NCBI RefSeq assembly: GCF_004959765.1
Contig: NZ_SJZD01000003.1
Location: 124,001 to 188,000, forward strand
DNA from: Flavobacterium sp. H122
GTDB taxonomy: Bacteria; Bacteroidota; Bacteroidia; Flavobacteriales; Flavobacteriaceae
Length of the DNA: 64,000 bases
Direction: 5' to 3'
Below, piece by piece: positions 57,201 to 64,000 of this stretch. The translations under genes were made by a program, and so were the position numbers. Numbering within the stretch: the first letter of the stretch is position 1; each line of letters starts with the position of its first letter. A model generated the notes under the pieces. The model worked only from the letters and a program-made list of their open reading frames with translations. It did no database searches and was not told where the DNA came from.

Positions 57201-58310
57201 GATAAGATTATTTAAAAACGATTGCACAAAGCAAGGTAATCCTACATTTGTCTCACCAGCTACAATCACTCCATAAGGATTATAGTTACAGTCAACTCCT
57301 AAAACTTCAGGATCATTAATTTCACCAACTACATAAGAGGAAACATTAGAAAAATATATTTTCCCATTAGATGCTAATTGCAATTGACCAACAGGACCAT
57401 AAAAAAAAGTATTATGTCCTACATATATAATTTTTTGACTTGCTTCAATATTTGCCGCTGTTAAATCATACTGATAGAGTGTTGGTTCATCAGAATGTTT
57501 AGTAACATAGGCTACATTTGAGGAAGGTGAGAACTCAACGCCATAACTTGAAGTGGTGTTTACTTGCTTTGGATTTGTTATTTTACCTGTGCTGTTGTCA
57601 AAATCATATACAGAAGTGCCATAATTATAATCGCTCACTATTACTTTTTTCCCGTTAGGAGAAAATTTCATACAACCCCTATAAAATGGAGTTAAATTTT
57701 GAGGTAAAACAGTATTGCTTAGTACTGGAACTGGATTTATTCCTAAGGTAGTTATTTCAAATATTTTAAATTGGCTGGTATCGCCGTCTATAATTCCTAC
57801 CCAATAACCTGTGCCAGTACTGTTTTTTACTGCAGATATTCGGCCACTACTATTAGATGATAATAATACGCCGCTATATACAACATCTCCATTATTGTTA
57901 TCGAGTGTCATATCCACTTCGGCATACTTTAATGAATTTACTTGATTAAAAAATGAATCAAAATACAAAACATTGCTAAAAATATAATACCTATTTGGAT
58001 TGCCTGGCTTAGGAACAATTATGGCTGATTGTGCTGCAGAACCGAAAATTGTAATTTCTTGTCCATTGGGCATTACTTGATTGTTTTTATTATAAACAGT
58101 TGAACCATTTGTATAAAACAATATATTGCCATTAGCGTCGGATATACTTGAAGAGCCACCAAATGAAGTAATAACACTGTATATGTACTGCGGTACTAAA
58201 CCGTTAAAATCTATAGCAGCACTTTCTCCAAAATGCCAATTATTAGTTTCTCCTTGAGAATAAAGAGAATTTGTGATGATAAATAATAATATGTAAAGTG
58301 CTTTTTTCAT
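54273..58310 (-). CDS. Large surface protein with seven Cys-Asp repeats and T9SS type B sorting domain
   Basis: 1345 residues. Signal peptide (TNSLYSQ), propeller-like half (about 20-370, NNWHFGESAAIDFN), PKD domain (about 375-445, SWDFGDGSP), seven about-97-residue repeats opening with C-D/E motifs (e.g. CDDASNDG, CDDVTNDG), and the type B sorting domain (YFTPNNDGYNDKW ... GHFSLKR). Paralogue of 8381-11593. Repeats 2 and 4 are more alike than neighbours, as are 3 and 5, suggesting duplication in pairs. It heads the pseudopilus operon. Confidence 0.9.
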   Translation of the reverse strand: MKKALYILLFIITNSLYSQGETNNWHFGESAAIDFNGLVPQYIYSVITSFGGSSSISDANGNILFYTNGSTVYNKNNQVMPNGQEITIFGSAAQSAIIVPKPGNPNRYYIFSNVLYFDSFFNQVNSLKYAEVDMTLDNNNGDVVYSGVLLSSNSSGRISAVKNSTGTGYWVGIIDGDTSQFKIFEITTLGINPVPVLSNTVLPQNLTPFYRGCMKFSPNGKKVIVSDYNYGTSVYDFDNSTGKITNPKQVNTTSSYGVEFSPSSNVAYVTKHSDEPTLYQYDLTAANIEASQKIIYVGHNTFFYGPVGQLQLASNGKIYFSNVSSYVVGEINDPEVLGVDCNYNPYGVIVAGETNVGLPCFVQSFLNNLITSQKYCTGSTTKLTLENPDNVLNVSWDFGDGSPTMSGLSVTHDYQAIGDYLVTATITLSSKTITKQKLIKIVSQPIIANPISDQNLCGSTSIYYDLTQFNSIVLGTQSTSEFGVKYFGSYEDAVNGFYELNATNYSLNFGTRTIYAKVYALGNPTCYAITNFDLNYTKETISATPADYTICENAPHDGIDVFDLSTLNTQILNGQNPANYTITYHTNLTDATNDISALPLNYTNTQPQETLYARVENNSNPSCYATTAVNLKVFTKPSISVISNVKLCDNVTNDGVENYMLSQKDTEIRNGQSATQFGISYYVSQTDAIANSNAITSIQTNYAIKTIYARIYNIQNPNCFETASFTIGLFKQPMANQPTEYVICESAPYNGIEQFDLASKNTEVLGNQSATDFAISYHKTLNEANTKTNSLPLQYSNSLPQETLYVRIENISNPNCFAVTNFDIKVIQSPTLSQVTDFKQCDDASNDGKASFDLNTKNAEVLNGQSSATFGVSYHYTQTEAVSSLNTITTPVNNSIQNQTIYYRIYVKSNPNCFAVGSFKLVVNILPKYNTISRQMACDDVTNDGKNTFDLYSYNYIVLGGQNANDFTVNYYFSQTDAQSGINALPQYYQNVSNPQTIYVRVDNKDNTNCYQLGTFELLVNKLPVANQINNKVQCSDGLTSSFILNDEESNLLGNQSAIDFVITYHNSLSDANAGSNNLPVNYTSTSSDQTIYVRVENKLNKSCYTTTSFHIITHQNPVLNMSDIYSICQGSTITITAPTGFDSYLWSTGETSNQVILTQDGQYSLTVTKKYGLDICDKKHSFNVYNSNIATIQDVVIKDWNENNNSIDVIVTGDGEYEYSIDGIDYQDSHFFSNLAAGNYTIFVKDKKGCGIVAKEVYLLSYPKYFTPNNDGYNDKWKIDFSENEPNLTISIFDRFGKFLKELKSNSEGWDGIYLNQPLPSNDYWFVVKRENGKEYRGHFSLKR

Positions 58311-58326
58311 AGTTTCATTTGAACAG

Positions 58327-58334
58327 CAAAAGTA
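58327..58334 (-). promoter_or_regulatory. -7 box (TACTTTTG) for the pseudopilus/T9SS operon
   Basis: Minus-strand TACTTTTG 16 bases before the ATG at 58310, same sequence as the RHS operon box at 19116. Confidence 0.6.
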
Positions 58335-58599
58335 ATTATTTTACTCACAAATGATTATGGCTTGATTATGAATTTCTTTACTTTTTAAAATCGTGTTTGA
58401 TTTTATTTTGCCTATATTCTTGATTTAGAAAATAAAAAATAAGGCTTTGATCTTTTGCTTTTTGATTGTATCAGTAGCTAAGTGTTTTGAACCTGCTTTC
58501 TAGCTAAACATGAATAGCTATTGACTCGAATGAATTTTAAGAATCACTTTTTTATCATATTAAAAAAAATCTATATTGAAAGGAACTTATGCTGTAGCA

Positions 58600-58715
58600 A
58601 AAATATTATAGAAATCACAATTGCTACAATTTATGTAGCAAAAATTAAAATTTTACTAAAATTACTGCAAGGTAAGTAGCAAATAATTTTTTCTTTAAAA
58701 AATGCTGTAAAATCA
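58600..58715. promoter_or_regulatory. GTAGCAAA-repeat control region, copy 2
   Basis: 58632-58693 is about 80% or more identical to 19365-19427, including TATGTAGCAAAAA, AAAATTTTA(T/C)TAAAATT and AGTAGCAAATAATTTTTT. It adds a perfect palindrome TTGCTACA-ATTTA-TGTAGCAA (58621-58641). No HTH gene follows it, unlike copy 1. Confidence 0.7.
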
Positions 58716-58817
58716 TAACGCCATTAAGTAATTTAAAAAGAACAGATATATAAGTTAAGAAGCAGTGATAGTTAGAAACTCGAGATATTACAATTGTTAT
58801 TCAATTTCTAAAAAAAT

Positions 58818-58850
58818 AAAATCCTAACTTTTGCGGTTAGGGATTACTTT
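58818..58850 (+). terminator. Terminator-like hairpin in the gene-free stretch
   Basis: ATCCTAAC and GTTAGGGAT pair with one bulge, followed by T-rich sequence. The plus-strand transcript it would end is unknown. Confidence 0.4.
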
Positions 58851-58860
58851 TTATTCTGGT

Positions 58861-59094
58861 TGTGTGCCCGAGCGAGACGCTCGAACGAGCGATTACGATT
58901 ATTTATAGACGCCCGCGCCTGCTAGGGGCACAGAATGCAATTCTGCGCTATCCGTTGTGTTGAGACTCACTTTGCGATAAATCTAAGCCATCTGGGAGTA
59001 TTTTATAGTTTAGTACTAAATCAGAGACGTTCGCACGGCGTGAAATCGTAAAATTATAGTTCAGCAGACTTAGGAGAGCTGGAGATTCTTTTTT
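58861..59094. repeat. GC-richer palindromic element between operons
   Basis: This occupies most of the right half of the 807-base gap 58311-59117. It contains CGAGCG-AGA-CGCTCG (58869-58883) and CAGAAT-GCA-ATTCTG (58931-58945). Base composition is clearly richer in G+C than the flanks. On the minus strand a stop-free stretch of about 50 codons has no start codon (residues such as RRANVSDLVLNYKILPDGLD) and looks like a gene remnant. I assign no function. Confidence 0.5.
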
Positions 59095-59117
59095 ATTATC
59101 TTATTTAATTGTTACAT

Positions 59118-59834
59118 CTATTTACTAAACTCTATAATAAAATTATAATTTTCAAAAATTGTTAATATTTTCTCTAAATAATTCATATCACCTGAAAAAT
59201 TTGCTAAGTTGTGCTTTAAAATACTTCGATTTTTTACGATTATTTTATTGTTAAATGTTGTATTTGCATTTTTTAAAGTATCAATTAATGAATCTTGGTT
59301 ATTTGCAAAGTATTTTTTTCTTCCAAGAAAATTTTCAGAAAAAACAATAAAAAATTCATAAACAGTTTCAATGTTACTTCCATCAATCAGAATCTCTGTG
59401 TTATCTGGTAGAGTAATTGGAACACCTGAATATAAAAGAGTTGCAAACAGATAGGTCCATGTTTTCTTTTTAAATTTTAAAATTTCAGTTTCATTATCCC
59501 AAGTATATATCAAATCAACAATCGATTGATCATATTTGTAATATTCTATCTCGTTTTGATTAACATTGCAATCTAATAACAAAAAAGTAGATGTCTGATT
59601 TAATATAGTTTCATTGTTTGCTGTAAATTCATATTCGTATATAATATCCAGTTCATTGTTTATATTTTTGATATAACCAGAGAAAATGTATAATTCATTC
59701 TTAAAAAAGGTGAATTCTTTTTGTCTATTTTTTAATTGATACATGTAAATGTATGAATCTTCAACTACAACATAGTTAGCTTCAGCCAAAATTTGATTTT
59801 TACTATTGCTAATAGTAAAATATAAATTGCTCAT
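59118..59834 (-). CDS. Barstar-like immunity protein with N-terminal extension
   Basis: 238 residues, one base after the RHS toxin gene. The last 92 residues (147-238) follow barstar: IDGSNIETVYEFF, then YFANNQDSLIDTL (175-187) aligned with barstar Y29-L41. Asp181 and Asp185 fall at barstar Asp35 and Asp39; Asp39 fills the barnase active site. Barstar Glu76 is not kept. Residues 1-145 are a separate domain I do not recognise. Cytoplasmic; no signal peptide. It should protect the producer from the RHS tip. Confidence 0.8.
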   Translation of the reverse strand: MSNLYFTISNSKNQILAEANYVVVEDSYIYMYQLKNRQKEFTFFKNELYIFSGYIKNINNELDIIYEYEFTANNETILNQTSTFLLLDCNVNQNEIEYYKYDQSIVDLIYTWDNETEILKFKKKTWTYLFATLLYSGVPITLPDNTEILIDGSNIETVYEFFIVFSENFLGRKKYFANNQDSLIDTLKNANTTFNNKIIVKNRSILKHNLANFSGDMNYLEKILTIFENYNFIIEFSK

Positions 59835-59835
59835 A

Positions 59836-62800
59836 TTAAAATTCTATTATTGTGTTTTTTTTATAATGATTTTTTGTCCAACCCCAAGTTGTTGAACCAT
59901 CTGGGTTGGTTCTTTCTAATATTCTCCACGGAGATTGAGGGGGAGTGCCAGGAATTTTATATTCTTTAGCCCCAGTCCAGTCAGGATTTTCTCTTCCCTG
60001 ATATATGTCATGCGATTGTACTAAACCTTTTTTAATAAGTTCTAAACCTTTTTTTATAAGTTTTCCAGGTCCTTCAGGTTCATTTGAGCCACCAGAACTG
60101 TGTTTCCCTTTTTTAGCAAAATAATTTACAAGACCTATTATAGAACCAGCAGTATTAGCGGCACCTTTTCCTGTTACAGCCCCCCCATGAACTATCAGGC
60201 CACTTGCTTCAGGAAGTGCTATTAGTGATGCACCTCCCGTTTCTGGAGCTGCTGCTATTGCAACCGTTCCTGTTCCAATTCCTGCACCTGCTTCAAATTT
60301 TCCTGCAACCATACTAAATATGTCCCCACCCAATTGTCCAAATCTAAAAGCGCCTTCGGTTTGTGAATCTTGCCAATTTTGAGGGTTTGTTCTTCCTTGT
60401 CCTAAGAGTAAATTAGAGCCAAACGCATTACCAAAGCCTACAATAAAAGCTCTAGAATTATTATAGGTATTTACGGCCTTAGCCATTATGAAATCAGTAA
60501 ACTGATCAAAAGAAATACCTTGATGTGTAATTTGAGACCCTACATTGAATCCAATGCCAGGCTTGTAATAATCTCCACCAGACATAGATGCGGGCATTTT
60601 TCCAAAACCAAAATTTTCTTCGGCAACTCCTCCGTCTGAATCAATCATGTTTATAGGGTCATTCCCCATTCCAAGATAAGGCGAAGTATATTGTCCATAA
60701 GGGTCAGGGGTTAACCATCGGCCTATACGACCATCCCATAATCGAAGTTGGAAGGCTTCCATTTGGGTTTCTTCATCTAATTCTTGTCCTTGGTAGGCGT
60801 AGCGGTAAGCAATAGCAAGGTCTCCATTTAATAGTTTTTCACCAAAAGGATAATAGTTTGAAATATATACGGCTAAAAGTGAGCTGTTTACTTTTTTATG
60901 TATGATTGCACGAACACTACCTTGATGGTCTGTGATTTGGTAAAGTGCAGCGTCATCAGCTGGAATGCCTCCTTTAGTATAGGTCCCTAAAGTGCCTAAT
61001 CCATAAATCATTAAGTCTTTTTGCGTTATAGGAGTGCTTGACGTTTTTTGATAAACAGCCATTACATTTCCTGTAATGTCCAGAGCGTAATAATCTGTTG
61101 TAATTCCTGATGCGTTATAAGACTCTTTCTTAATTCTTTGCCCTCGTTCGTTATAGAAAAATTTTACCAGAGTATTTCCTGCTCTTTTTACTTCGGTGGT
61201 TAAACCTTGTGCATTGTAAGTATATGTTAGCGTCTCAGCAGCATTAGAAATGAGTTGTCCTACTGCATTATAACCATAATTTCCTGAAGACTGATTGTCG
61301 ATATCTGTTAATATTCCAGGGTTAACCGAGTCAGCAACATAATTAAGCTGGTTGTTATTATTGTAATTATAAGATAAATTATCTATTACCTGTCCGTTTT
61401 TATCAGTGCGTTGTAAGGTTTTGATATTACCATTTTCATCGTAAGTAATATTACCTTCTTTGAATTGATTATTGTTAGTTATGGTTCCGTTGGTTGTATA
61501 ACTACCATAATTAGCATTTGTCAGCCATCCATTAGGGTTGTAGTTGTACATATAAGCTCCTTGTGTTACTGGGCCTGAAACAGCACCTCCTGTTACACTT
61601 TTACGATTACCCCAACGTGCGGCTTTGATGTTGCCATTAAAGTCTTGATTGGCGCCAGCAATAGTTGGTGAAGAAGTAATATTGGTATTGGCTCTTTTGT
61701 AATCACCATCATGATAATCTAAAATAATACCAAAAACATCATTGGCATCATGTCCTGGATCATCGGCTTGTAATAAGCTAGGGTGATTGATACTTTTTAA
61801 CTGACCGTTTAAAGTATATACGTAGTCTAGACCTTGAGTACCTTGAGCGATTTCAGCTCTTTTTAATTCACCTGTTTTATAATAAGTATATGCTGCATGA
61901 GTAATATAATTGATGTTGTCTCTTGATGTTTCTACTTTAGTCAATGCATTGTCAATGCTATTGTAAGTATAGCGATGAACAAATATTTCACTTGAATTAT
62001 TCTTCTGAAAAATTACTTTAACTACATTTCCTTTATAATCGTATTCATAATGTATGGTTTTTGCACCTAATTCTTCATTGTATTGTACAATCCAAGTTAC
62101 TCGACCGTAGGCATCGTAGTTATACCAAGTAATTGCGTTAATGGAGTTACCTGTTTTATTAAAAGTACATGCAACATTGCCTGCGAGATTTTCTTGTATG
62201 TAATCAGTTGGATTGATTGAGGCAGAGGTCAATACATTTGCTAATGATAAGCTAGGCGGAATAACCATAGATGTTTGATTATTATCTATGTAATCGTAAA
62301 TAATACCTGCTTGTTCAGAATAACTATAACTACTTCCTGATAAAATTGTGTTGTTGTCCAGATTGGTATTTGATGCATCAGACCATATACCAGAAGCATT
62401 TTTAGTTATTATACCAGTTTCAATGGGTCTAGCGTTGTCGTCATAATTAGTATAAGCAACTTTTGTATCCGTTTGAATTTGGTTTTGTGAATAACGTATT
62501 TGACCATCGTTGCGATAAAGAAAATTGCTGGTTCCCTGATCAGGACTAACCGATTTTTCGATAAGTCCTTGTTTGTTATATGTGTAAGTTGAAATAAAAG
62601 CAGTTGATCCAGAAAGCATGTGAGCTGGAGCGTCTTTGATAACAATATTTGTTTGATAACCTTTAGGTTGTATATTCTTAATTAGTTGTCCTATTTTGTT
62701 GTATACGTTTAAGGTGTAGTCGTAGTAGTTCACATTATAGGTAACCCCTAATGCTCCAGCATCGTAGGTGATAGTACCGCCAGCAGGGGTTTGAGCGATG

Positions 62801-64000
62801 TATACTTTAGGATTGGTAGTAGGAATAGTGACGTTTGGAGCTAGTGCCACACGATAGCCTTCACCTGATGGTAGGCTAGACGGTGTAGAGGAGAATTTAA
62901 TGCCTGTTCTCAAGTTGAATACTTCATAGTTAGATGGGTTTCCAATCAGGGTTCCTGCTGGGGCTCCTGATGGAATATGAATATCCACAAAACCTTGGGT
63001 ACCTATTAGGGAATACACTGGATAATTAGCTGGGCCACCTGATCTGGCTGCAGCAAGGGTCTTGTTTTCACCATCAGAAAAAGCTACATTTTCCACCCCA
63101 TTAGCATCAACACTAACCGATTTGAAGAATTTAGTGATAACTTCCTCTTTGCCGTTAGCAATAGGGCCATCGTAATAATTGTAGCCAAAAGCATAGTACA
63201 TTTCCTGAGCGGCAGGAACGGTGTAGCTATAGCCAGTTTTCCATTGCGGTGTACCGCTACTGTCTACAATTTTATTTCCTCCTACTACATTGATTACGCT
63301 ACCAGGATTTAAGCTGTTGTCGTAGTTGATTTCAGAATACGGTTGTTCAGCAGTAGCCTGATAGGCTTCGTATGGATTAGTATTATTATTACTGTAGTAT
63401 TTATCCAGAAACTGCGATTTTAGGTTGGGATTTGAAAGGTATTTGACATTGTCGAAATCCATACAGGTCACTGTTGGAAATGATTCTTTCCATTTGCGTC
63501 CAAAATTATCATAAACAGTTTCAGAAGCCCAACTAAGATTATTTTGGTAATCTTTAGAGATAGATACCGTTGGTTTTCCTGAGTCGTCAAAATAGGTTTT
63601 AGACTGGCCAATTATTGCTTGTGTTTTGATATCATAAACGAAGACTTCAGCCTGATTGTCGCTATTAGGATATATTGGATTAACAACAGTCATGAATGGA
63701 TCAAGCGGCATTAAAGGCACCGTTACATTAGGACTTCTAAAAGGCGAAGCGGTTTCCACGGCGAAAACAGTTTGCTGATTGCTGTAATAACTATTTGCTG
63801 TAGAACGGTATATGGCTTTTTTAAGATTGTCGTCTATATCATAAATGCGTTTTCCTTCAGAGTCGGTTACATAACCAGCATTAATATTGTTAGGGTCTAT
63901 TCGTCTTGGAATACCCGCCATAGGGCCATAAAATATTCCTCCATCGTTATTGTCTAAGAAGTTTCCCGCTAATTCATTTCCCTGTTGAGTATTTGTACCA
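59836..64000 (-). CDS. RHS polymorphic toxin with barnase-like tip, 5' end outside window
   Basis: The frame stays open through the window edge (upstream residues read GTNTQQGNELAGNFLDNNDGG before the ATG at 63921), so at least 1387 residues are visible. YD repeats, then the RHS core (YRYAYQGQELDEETQ, LRLWDGRIGRWLTPDPYGQY, NDPINMIDSDGG), then a Gly/Ala-rich hydrophobic stretch and the variable tip. The tip ends like barnase: a Glu in KEYKIP, WRIL (barnase Arg87 region) and NHYKK with His 9 residues from the C-terminus (barnase His102 in DHYQTF). With the barstar-like gene next door this is most likely an RNase toxin. Confidence 0.85.
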   Translation of the reverse strand, partial: GTNTQQGNELAGNFLDNNDGGIFYGPMAGIPRRIDPNNINAGYVTDSEGKRIYDIDDNLKKAIYRSTANSYYSNQQTVFAVETASPFRSPNVTVPLMPLDPFMTVVNPIYPNSDNQAEVFVYDIKTQAIIGQSKTYFDDSGKPTVSISKDYQNNLSWASETVYDNFGRKWKESFPTVTCMDFDNVKYLSNPNLKSQFLDKYYSNNNTNPYEAYQATAEQPYSEINYDNSLNPGSVINVVGGNKIVDSSGTPQWKTGYSYTVPAAQEMYYAFGYNYYDGPIANGKEEVITKFFKSVSVDANGVENVAFSDGENKTLAAARSGGPANYPVYSLIGTQGFVDIHIPSGAPAGTLIGNPSNYEVFNLRTGIKFSSTPSSLPSGEGYRVALAPNVTIPTTNPKVYIAQTPAGGTITYDAGALGVTYNVNYYDYTLNVYNKIGQLIKNIQPKGYQTNIVIKDAPAHMLSGSTAFISTYTYNKQGLIEKSVSPDQGTSNFLYRNDGQIRYSQNQIQTDTKVAYTNYDDNARPIETGIITKNASGIWSDASNTNLDNNTILSGSSYSYSEQAGIIYDYIDNNQTSMVIPPSLSLANVLTSASINPTDYIQENLAGNVACTFNKTGNSINAITWYNYDAYGRVTWIVQYNEELGAKTIHYEYDYKGNVVKVIFQKNNSSEIFVHRYTYNSIDNALTKVETSRDNINYITHAAYTYYKTGELKRAEIAQGTQGLDYVYTLNGQLKSINHPSLLQADDPGHDANDVFGIILDYHDGDYKRANTNITSSPTIAGANQDFNGNIKAARWGNRKSVTGGAVSGPVTQGAYMYNYNPNGWLTNANYGSYTTNGTITNNNQFKEGNITYDENGNIKTLQRTDKNGQVIDNLSYNYNNNNQLNYVADSVNPGILTDIDNQSSGNYGYNAVGQLISNAAETLTYTYNAQGLTTEVKRAGNTLVKFFYNERGQRIKKESYNASGITTDYYALDITGNVMAVYQKTSSTPITQKDLMIYGLGTLGTYTKGGIPADDAALYQITDHQGSVRAIIHKKVNSSLLAVYISNYYPFGEKLLNGDLAIAYRYAYQGQELDEETQMEAFQLRLWDGRIGRWLTPDPYGQYTSPYLGMGNDPINMIDSDGGVAEENFGFGKMPASMSGGDYYKPGIGFNVGSQITHQGISFDQFTDFIMAKAVNTYNNSRAFIVGFGNAFGSNLLLGQGRTNPQNWQDSQTEGAFRFGQLGGDIFSMVAGKFEAGAGIGTGTVAIAAAPETGGASLIALPEASGLIVHGGAVTGKGAANTAGSIIGLVNYFAKKGKHSSGGSNEPEGPGKLIKKGLELIKKGLVQSHDIYQGRENPDWTGAKEYKIPGTPPQSPWRILERTNPDGSTTWGWTKNHYKKNTIIEF

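Noticed and set aside
58690..58860. HTH gene after the second GTAGCAAA region
   Set aside because: Stops appear in every frame and only a few bases around the expected start resemble the 19.4 kb gene.
1..64000. CRISPR array, rRNA or complete insertion sequence
   Set aside because: No regularly spaced repeats, rRNA-like stretches or transposase motifs were found on reading both strands.

Overview
The window reads as the chromosome of a Flavobacterium-like member of the Bacteroidota (Flavobacteriaceae). Intergenic DNA is AT-rich. Promoters carry the Bacteroidota -7 box TAnnTTTG instead of an E. coli -10. Four proteins end in, or probably carry, type IX secretion system (T9SS) sorting domains. 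Many lipoproteins and TonB/T9SS-style surface proteins are present, and the housekeeping proteins match flavobacterial ones in length and motifs. No rRNA, CRISPR array or complete insertion sequence was seen.

Layout. 1-8.4 kb is mostly core: a partial SGNH hydrolase, a WYL regulator facing a DinB protein across a palindromic dispersed repeat, thiL, trpS, plsC, a small lipoprotein, and a greA-HIT-recA operon whose leader holds a terminator-like hairpin. 7.9-8.3 kb is a secreted Rieske-like protein that has lost its histidine ligands. 8.4-19.1 kb is a four-gene minus-strand operon: a small T9SS type A protein, a 2106-residue SpvB/FG-GAP/RHS protein ending in an HExxH domain, a lipoprotein, and a large T9SS type B protein. 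A divergent XRE-type regulator (19.45 kb) sits behind a GTAGCAAA-rich control region. 20-22.4 kb is a TonB-dependent receptor under a TPP riboswitch. 22.4-36.4 kb carries lpxH, a T9SS type A protein, two MFS transporters, an AraC regulator, odhB-sucA and several envelope proteins of unknown function. 36.5-44.8 kb holds a prenyl synthase and then a YceI-like/TetR/TolC/MFP/RND efflux operon with a palindromic operator placed inside its promoter. 44.8-48.7 kb has umuDC-like genes, a LolC/E-type permease, rbfA, mce and a tRNA(CAT). 48.9-58.3 kb is an eight-gene block: a GspF-like protein, three minor pseudopilins resembling GspJ, GspI and GspK, a GspC/PilP-like protein, two lipoproteins and a second T9SS type B protein. 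58.3-59.1 kb is gene-free and repeat-rich. 59.1-64 kb is a barstar-like immunity gene and the RHS toxin it follows, which runs off the window.

How it fits together. The accessory content is about the cell surface and competition. There are two RHS polymorphic-toxin loci. One has a barnase-like tip paired with a barstar-like protein, the other a metallopeptidase-like tip paired with a lipoprotein. There are two paralogous T9SS type B proteins, one in an RHS operon and one in the pseudopilus operon. The same GTAGCAAA control sequence lies upstream of both of those operons, which suggests shared control or shared ancestry. The pseudopilus block has no visible ATPase, secretin or major pilin, so it must borrow them from elsewhere or do something different. 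The most novel candidates are the barnase/barstar RHS pair, the T9SS-linked minor-pseudopilin operon and the duplicated GTAGCAAA control region.
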